From: Arthrobacter sp. AFG20
GTDB taxonomy: Bacteria; Actinomycetota; Actinomycetes; Actinomycetales; Micrococcaceae
NCBI RefSeq assembly: GCF_002892795.1
Contig: NZ_PJMC01000003.1
Location: 62,001-126,000 of the forward strand
Length of the DNA: 64,000 bases
Direction of reading: 5' to 3'
Within the stretch, counting starts at the first letter, position 1, and each line of letters starts with the position of its first letter. Position numbers and translations under genes: made by a program. The notes below the pieces were generated by a model. It saw only the letters and a list, made by a program, of their open reading frames with translations. It ran no database searches and was not told where the DNA came from. This document shows, in pieces, positions 60,388 to 64,000 of this stretch.

Positions 60388-61400
60388 AGCTCGGCGTCTA
60401 CAACGCAATCCTGCACGACCGCCCGCTGCCCGAGGCCCTGAAGGTCGTCGCCGACCTGGGCCTGACCGGCATCGAAATCAACTCCGGCGGGTTCCTGCCC
60501 GCGGTGCACGTCCCCACCTTCGACGACATCCTCGAAAGCGACGCCGCCCGCGATGACTACCTCGCGATCTTCGAAGGCACTGGCGTTTCCATCGCCGGGC
60601 TGAACTGCAACGGCAACCCGCTGCACCCCAACCGCGCCATCGGAGACAAGCACGCCGAGGACATCCGCCGCTCCATCCGCCTGGCCCACCGCCTCGGACA
60701 GAGCCGAGTGGTCACCATGTCCGGCCTGCCCGGCGGGGAACCCGGCGCCACCGTGCCGAACTGGATCGTCAACGCCTGGAACTCCGCGGCACTGGACGTC
60801 CTGGACTACCAGTGGGGCGTCGCCGCCAAATTCTGGAAGGAGACCGACCGGCTCGCCGCCGACCACGGCGTCAAGGTCGCCCTGGAACTGCACCCGCAGA
60901 ACCTCGTCTTCAACCCCGCCGACGTGTACAAGCTCGTCGAACTGACCGGCGCCACCCACGTGGGCGTCGAACTCGACGCCTCCCACCTGTTCTGGCAGCA
61001 GATGGACCCGGTGGCCGTGGTCCGCGAACTCGGCCCGCTGGTCTTCCACGCGGCCGCCAAGGACGTACGCGTCAACAAGGACACCGCCGCGGTCTACGGT
61101 GTCCTCGACAACCGCTTCCGCCGGCTCTCCCCCGAAGAAAACCGCACCAACCTCGGCGGCGACGAGTGGGCCAACGAATGGCCTAAACCCGCCGCTTGGG
61201 ACTTCGTCGCCCTCGGCAAGGGCCACGACACGGCCTACTGGACGGAGTTCCTGCGCGCCCTCCACGAGGTGGACCCGGACATGCTCGTCAACATCGAGCA
61301 CGAAGACGTCGAGCTGGGCCGCATCGAAGGGCTCGAAGTAGCCGCTACGGTCCTGAAGGATGCGGACGCAGCTTTGGCCGCCTCGCTGGTCAACCACTAA
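60384..61400 (+). CDS. Sugar phosphate isomerase/epimerase (xylose-isomerase-like TIM barrel)
   Basis: A 338-residue TIM-barrel protein of the AP endonuclease 2 superfamily. Metal ligands are likely in ALELHPQNL (Glu), VELDASHLFW (Asp and His), FHAAAKDVRV (His, Lys/Asp) and NIEHED (Glu). It overlaps the oxidoreductase stop by 4 bp (ATGA). Such partners in inositol-type clusters isomerise or dehydrate the keto product. Substrate is inferred, not shown. Confidence 0.88.
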   Translation: MKLGVYNAILHDRPLPEALKVVADLGLTGIEINSGGFLPAVHVPTFDDILESDAARDDYLAIFEGTGVSIAGLNCNGNPLHPNRAIGDKHAEDIRRSIRLAHRLGQSRVVTMSGLPGGEPGATVPNWIVNAWNSAALDVLDYQWGVAAKFWKETDRLAADHGVKVALELHPQNLVFNPADVYKLVELTGATHVGVELDASHLFWQQMDPVAVVRELGPLVFHAAAKDVRVNKDTAAVYGVLDNRFRRLSPEENRTNLGGDEWANEWPKPAAWDFVALGKGHDTAYWTEFLRALHEVDPDMLVNIEHEDVELGRIEGLEVAATVLKDADAALAASLVNH

Positions 61401-61428
61401 CCCGCACCCGCACCACACGCACCAGCAC

Positions 61429-61460
61429 GGAAGCCTGCCGGCACCAGCCGGCAGGCTTCC
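61429..61460 (+). terminator. Terminator after the oxidoreductase-isomerase operon
   Basis: A perfect 14-bp stem (GGAAGCCTGCCGGC at 61429-61442, complement at 61447-61460) with an ACCA loop, 28 bp after the stop codon. Confidence 0.8.
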
Positions 61461-61502
61461 TCCGTTGTTGAACGGAGCCAGAGGGCCTGCGGGTATCGTA
61501 GG

Positions 61503-62010
61503 GACTACCCGATTGCCAACTCCCTCCTGGCAGAGTGGCTCCCCTGGAAGCGGCGCGGGCAGATGCTTGGCGTCCTCCAGGTGGGCTTTGAAGCGGCTGA
61601 TGACGCCCCTGCAGCCAAGAAGAAGATGGATCTCCGCGTCCTGCTGCGTCGGCCTTACCTTAAGCGCACCATCGTCTGCAGCTCCTTCTACGCCCTGCAG
61701 GTTGGCCCGCTGCTCGCCATCTTCACCTTTGGCCCCACGATCCTGTCGGCGTTTGGCATGGGCGAGGGCAATCTCTCCAACCTCGGTTCCGTGATTATCG
61801 ACCTGGTTTTCCTGGCCGGCTGCATCCCGGCGCTGAAACTAATCAAATCCTGGGGCCGCCGGCCGCTCATCATCTGGTGCTTCGCCCTGATGGCCATCCC
61901 CCTGGAATAGGCCTATCCGAGCGAAAGAGGACGGCGGCAAGCCTGAAGCCGCAACCAGCAACGATGAGCCGGCGCTGCAGACAAAACTAGCCGGCGCAAA
62001 CCAGTCACAA
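61503..62010 (+). pseudogene. Decayed MFS sugar permease
   Basis: From 61503 a frame reads DYPIANSLLAEWLPWKRRGQ and continues through MLGVLQVG, the middle of an MFS permease, but no start codon or first helices precede it. At about 61590 it jumps to FEAADDAPAAKKK, the central loop, so part of the middle is deleted. It then runs through LRRPYLKRTIVCSSFYALQV to WGRRPLIIWCFALMAIPL and stops at 61910. A hydrophilic tail (KEDGGKPEAATSNDEPALQT) follows in another frame. A 5' truncation, internal deletion and frameshift mark a dead gene. It sits between two genes of the same LacI regulon, so it was probably their permease. Confidence 0.85.
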
Positions 62011-62014
62011 CATA

Positions 62015-62063
62015 GGCGTGCCGCTCAGGTGGATTCCCACCTGGGCGGCACGCCTTAGTTTTT
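62015..62063 (+). terminator. Rho-independent terminator
   Basis: An 18-bp stem with one G-U pair (62015-62032 with 62037-62054), loop ATTC, followed by TTAGTTTTT with five T at 62059-62063. The best intrinsic terminator in the window; it lies just after the dead permease, whose transcript it once ended. Confidence 0.88.
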
Positions 62064-62204
62064 CGCGGCAGGCGGAGGATGGTCGAGGCTGCCGGCAGAA
62101 GTCGAAAGTCTAAAACTTATTCTTATCCGTTGAATTCGCACGATGCGGCACGCTTCGAAGCATCCCGCAGCGGCCCCGGGTCAGTTCCCGTGCCGGCGGA
62201 CAGC

Positions 62205-63200
62205 CTAGCGGATGCCCTGGTCGGAGAACTTCACGACATCCGCCGCGTTGGCCTTGTCGACGATGGTGGGCCCGGTGAGCACGGGCTGCCCGCCGCCGAG
62301 CTTGAAGCCGCCCCGCTTGACCTGCCACAGAGCGTCCACGGAACCATAACCCTGGAGCCACGGCTGCTGGTCCACCGTGAACAGCACGGTGCCGTCCGCG
62401 ATCTTCTGCGCGAGCTCCTTGTTCAGGTCAAAGGAGGCCACCTTCGCCGAGCTGCCCGCAGTTGCGACGGACTTTAGGAGGGTGAGCGTGATGGGTGCTC
62501 CCAGGCCGATGATGACGTCGGCGTCCTTGGCTGCCTGCAGCTTTGCCGTTGCCGTTGATTCCACGGACGTCATGTCGGCGCCATTCACGTACAGGATCTC
62601 AGTTCCGGGAACCTTGGACTTCACGCCTTCGCAGCGGGCTTCCAGCCCCACGTGCCCCTGGGCCTGGATCACGCAGATGGGGTGCTTGAAATTCTCGGCA
62701 GCCAGCTTCTCCCCCACGGCCTGGCCAGCGAGCTGCTCGTTGGAGCCGAAGTGCGTGAAGGCCCCGAGCTCCTTGGAGACGTCCTCACCGGCGTTCAGGC
62801 TCACGATGGGGATGCCGGCGTCAGAGGCCTTCTTGAGGGAATCCTTCAGTGCGCCGGGCGTGGCCAGAGTGACGGCGATGCCGTCCACCTTCTGGTCCAC
62901 GGCCTGCTGGATTAGCTGCGCCTGGCGGCCCGCTTCGGGATCGTTCGTGTAGAGGAGCTCCACGTTGTCCTTTGCGGCGGCCTCCTCGGCACCCTTGCGC
63001 ACGGTGTCCCAGAAGGTGTCGCCCGCCGGAGCGTGCGTGATCATGGCAATCTTCATGCGCGGAGTGGAGGCGGCCTGGCCCCCGCCGCCTCCACTGCTGG
63101 CTTCCGGCGCCCTTCCGCCCTGGCTGGAGCAGGCCGTCAGGGCCAGCATCGGGATCGCAACTGCGGCGACCGCGGCGCGGCGCCAAAAAAACTTCTTCAC
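62205..63200 (-). CDS. Sugar ABC substrate-binding lipoprotein (orphan)
   Basis: A 331-residue type I binding protein (Peripla_BP_4). The lipobox LTAC is followed by a Gly/Ser linker. The core shows MKIAMITHAPAGDTFWDTVR, KVDGIAVTLATPGALKD and VIGLGAPITLTLLKSV, as in ribose or inositol binders. No ATPase or permease is adjacent. Its promoter carries the same operator as the oxidoreductase operon, so the LacI regulator at 58061 should control it. Confidence 0.9.
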   Translation of the reverse strand: MKKFFWRRAAVAAVAIPMLALTACSSQGGRAPEASSGGGGGQAASTPRMKIAMITHAPAGDTFWDTVRKGAEEAAAKDNVELLYTNDPEAGRQAQLIQQAVDQKVDGIAVTLATPGALKDSLKKASDAGIPIVSLNAGEDVSKELGAFTHFGSNEQLAGQAVGEKLAAENFKHPICVIQAQGHVGLEARCEGVKSKVPGTEILYVNGADMTSVESTATAKLQAAKDADVIIGLGAPITLTLLKSVATAGSSAKVASFDLNKELAQKIADGTVLFTVDQQPWLQGYGSVDALWQVKRGGFKLGGGQPVLTGPTIVDKANAADVVKFSDQGIR

Positions 63201-63290
63201 TGGTGATCTCCTTCGATCGTGTCCAGATGATCAGGGAAGCCACACCGCCGTATCTTTCCGGCTGGAAAAGGATGATGTGACCGAGCGGAC

Positions 63291-63339
63291 TTGGAGCGCT
63301 CCATAAATCGAGAGTACGAGCAGGACTTTGTCCTGTCAA
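63291..63339 (-). promoter_or_regulatory. Promoter with LacI-type operator 2
   Basis: On the minus strand: TTGACA (63339-63334), 17 bp, TACTCT (63316-63311), then ATGGAGCGCTCCAA (63304-63291). The 16 bases from TTGACA through AGGACAAAGT match the promoter at 59104 exactly, and the operator differs from that one by one base. Confidence 0.85.
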
Positions 63340-63386
63340 TAGTTCTAGTTGTCGCGGCCAGCTGACCGCCGCCTGCCGCTGACGGC

Positions 63387-63917
63387 TTAACGCTCGTAGA
63401 CGCCGGTCAGCGTTGCCGTGCCCAGCAGATGACGGGCGAGCTCGGAACCCAGCTCCGCAGGCTTCGCCCCTGCCCCGCCCGGCAGCTCTTCCACATCCAG
63501 CGCATAGACCGTGACGACATAGCGGTGCCGGCCGTGACCCGGCGGCGGGGCCGCCCCCAGATAGCCGCTGAAGCCGCCGTCGTTCGTCAGCTGCACCGCT
63601 CCGGGCGGGAGCTGCGGGCCGCCCTCAGCCCCGGCGCCCTCCGCCAGGGAGGTGGTGTCCGCAGGGATATTGAGGACCGCCCAGTGCCAGAATCCACCGG
63701 CGCCCGGCGCATCCGGATCAAACACGGTGACGGCGTAGCTTCTGGTTCCGTCCGGCGCCCCGCTCCAGCTCAGCTGCGGGGACTCGTCGGCGCCGCCGGC
63801 ATGCATCCTGCCGCTGCGCTGCGGCGGCGGCAGGGTCGCGCCATCCTCGAAGGACCGGCTGGTGAGCCCGAACGTGGGGACGTCCGGCAGGTTTGAAAAC
63901 GGGCCCGGCGATGTCAT
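63387..63917 (-). CDS. YbhB/YbcL-type PEBP-family protein
   Basis: A 176-residue phosphatidylethanolamine-binding-like protein without signal peptide. The family motif SYAVTVFDPDAPGAGGFWHW (about 61-80) is clear, and the second conserved stretch GHGRHRYVVTVYALD follows. Bacterial members are soluble proteins of uncertain role. It stands 10 bp downstream of a partly seen gene on the same strand. Confidence 0.9.
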   Translation of the reverse strand: MTSPGPFSNLPDVPTFGLTSRSFEDGATLPPPQRSGRMHAGGADESPQLSWSGAPDGTRSYAVTVFDPDAPGAGGFWHWAVLNIPADTTSLAEGAGAEGGPQLPPGAVQLTNDGGFSGYLGAAPPPGHGRHRYVVTVYALDVEELPGGAGAKPAELGSELARHLLGTATLTGVYER

Positions 63918-63926
63918 GGCTGCCTC

Positions 63927-64000
63927 TCAGGTGGTGGGAACTTCGGCTTCCTCTGCTGCTGCTTCAATGTGGTTGAGCTCCGCCCGCGTGGGTGGATTGG
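63927..64000 (-). CDS. C-terminal fragment of an unknown gene
   Basis: A minus-strand frame runs in from the right edge and ends at 63927 with NPPTRAELNHIEAAAEEAEV followed by a short PTT tail. Only about 24 residues are visible, helical and acidic. It is 9 bp upstream of the PEBP gene, suggesting co-transcription. Identity cannot be stated. Confidence 0.5.
   Translation of the reverse strand, partial: NPPTRAELNHIEAAAEEAEVPTT

Overview
The window is high-GC DNA with the gene content of a Gram-positive actinobacterium, most likely Micrococcaceae of the Arthrobacter/Pseudarthrobacter type. The evidence is a split menaquinone cluster with a MenJ-type prenyl reductase (fits partly saturated MK-9(H2)), a ferredoxin-type sulfite reductase with an iron-sulfur APS reductase, GntR/DasR-like control of amino-sugar genes, many GTG/TTG starts and several apparently leaderless promoters. 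No rRNA, tRNA, CRISPR array or complete transposon was found. Both ends cut genes.

Layout. 1-3.7 kb: a dipeptide-type double ABC ATPase, an MFS exporter and a membrane protein. 4.0-5.0 kb and 9.7-10.5 kb: two copies of an unnamed gene pair, a secreted low-complexity protein with a DDKGG motif plus a 103-residue protein with an LLRH/PGHPEQA motif. The second copy lies directly downstream of an OmpR-type two-component system (10.6-12.9 kb). 5.4-7.7 kb: methyltransferase-aminotransferase operon ending in a truncated AhpD-like gene. 13.4-16.4 kb: a chimeric SARP/BTAD-receiver-LuxR regulator fused by overlap to its sensor kinase. 16.4-30.8 kb: menaquinone genes menC, menD, menF, menG, menJ and a polyprenyl diphosphate synthase, interrupted by a PhoX-like phosphatase, an AbiEi/nuclease-fold protein and a polar amino-acid ABC transporter. 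31.0-32.2 kb: a second AbiEi/DUF559 gene bracketed by two copies of a 92-bp nested palindrome. 32.2-41.7 kb: SMI1-like gene, TRIC channel, sirohydrochlorin chelatase, the overlapping assimilatory sulfate operon cysI-cysH-cysD-cysN, RtcB and an orphan sulfonate-type binding protein. 42.4-47.9 kb: N-acetylglucosamine regulon with two DasR/NagR-like operators. 47.9-51.1 kb: PepSY protein, LysR/EamA divergent pair, NUDIX. 51.0-58.0 kb: TRAP transporter operon (fused DctQM, DctP, two dehydrogenases) with a divergent LacI regulator and a perfect palindromic operator. 58.1-63.3 kb: a second LacI regulon, with an oxidoreductase/isomerase pair and a sugar-binding lipoprotein that share near-identical promoter-operators, and a decayed MFS permease between them. 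63.4-64 kb: PEBP-family protein and the tail of another gene.

How the genes work together. MenF, MenD and MenC convert chorismate to o-succinylbenzoate, the polyprenyl synthase makes the side chain, MenG methylates and MenJ reduces one isoprene unit. CysDN, CysH and CysI take sulfate to sulfide, and the neighbouring chelatase supplies siroheme for CysI. The GlcNAc cluster imports, phosphorylates, deacetylates and deaminates amino sugar under a GntR repressor. The most unusual elements are the duplicated DDKGG/LLRH pair, the SARP-REC-LuxR chimera, and the palindromic repeat families associated with the two AbiEi/nuclease-fold genes and with phoX.
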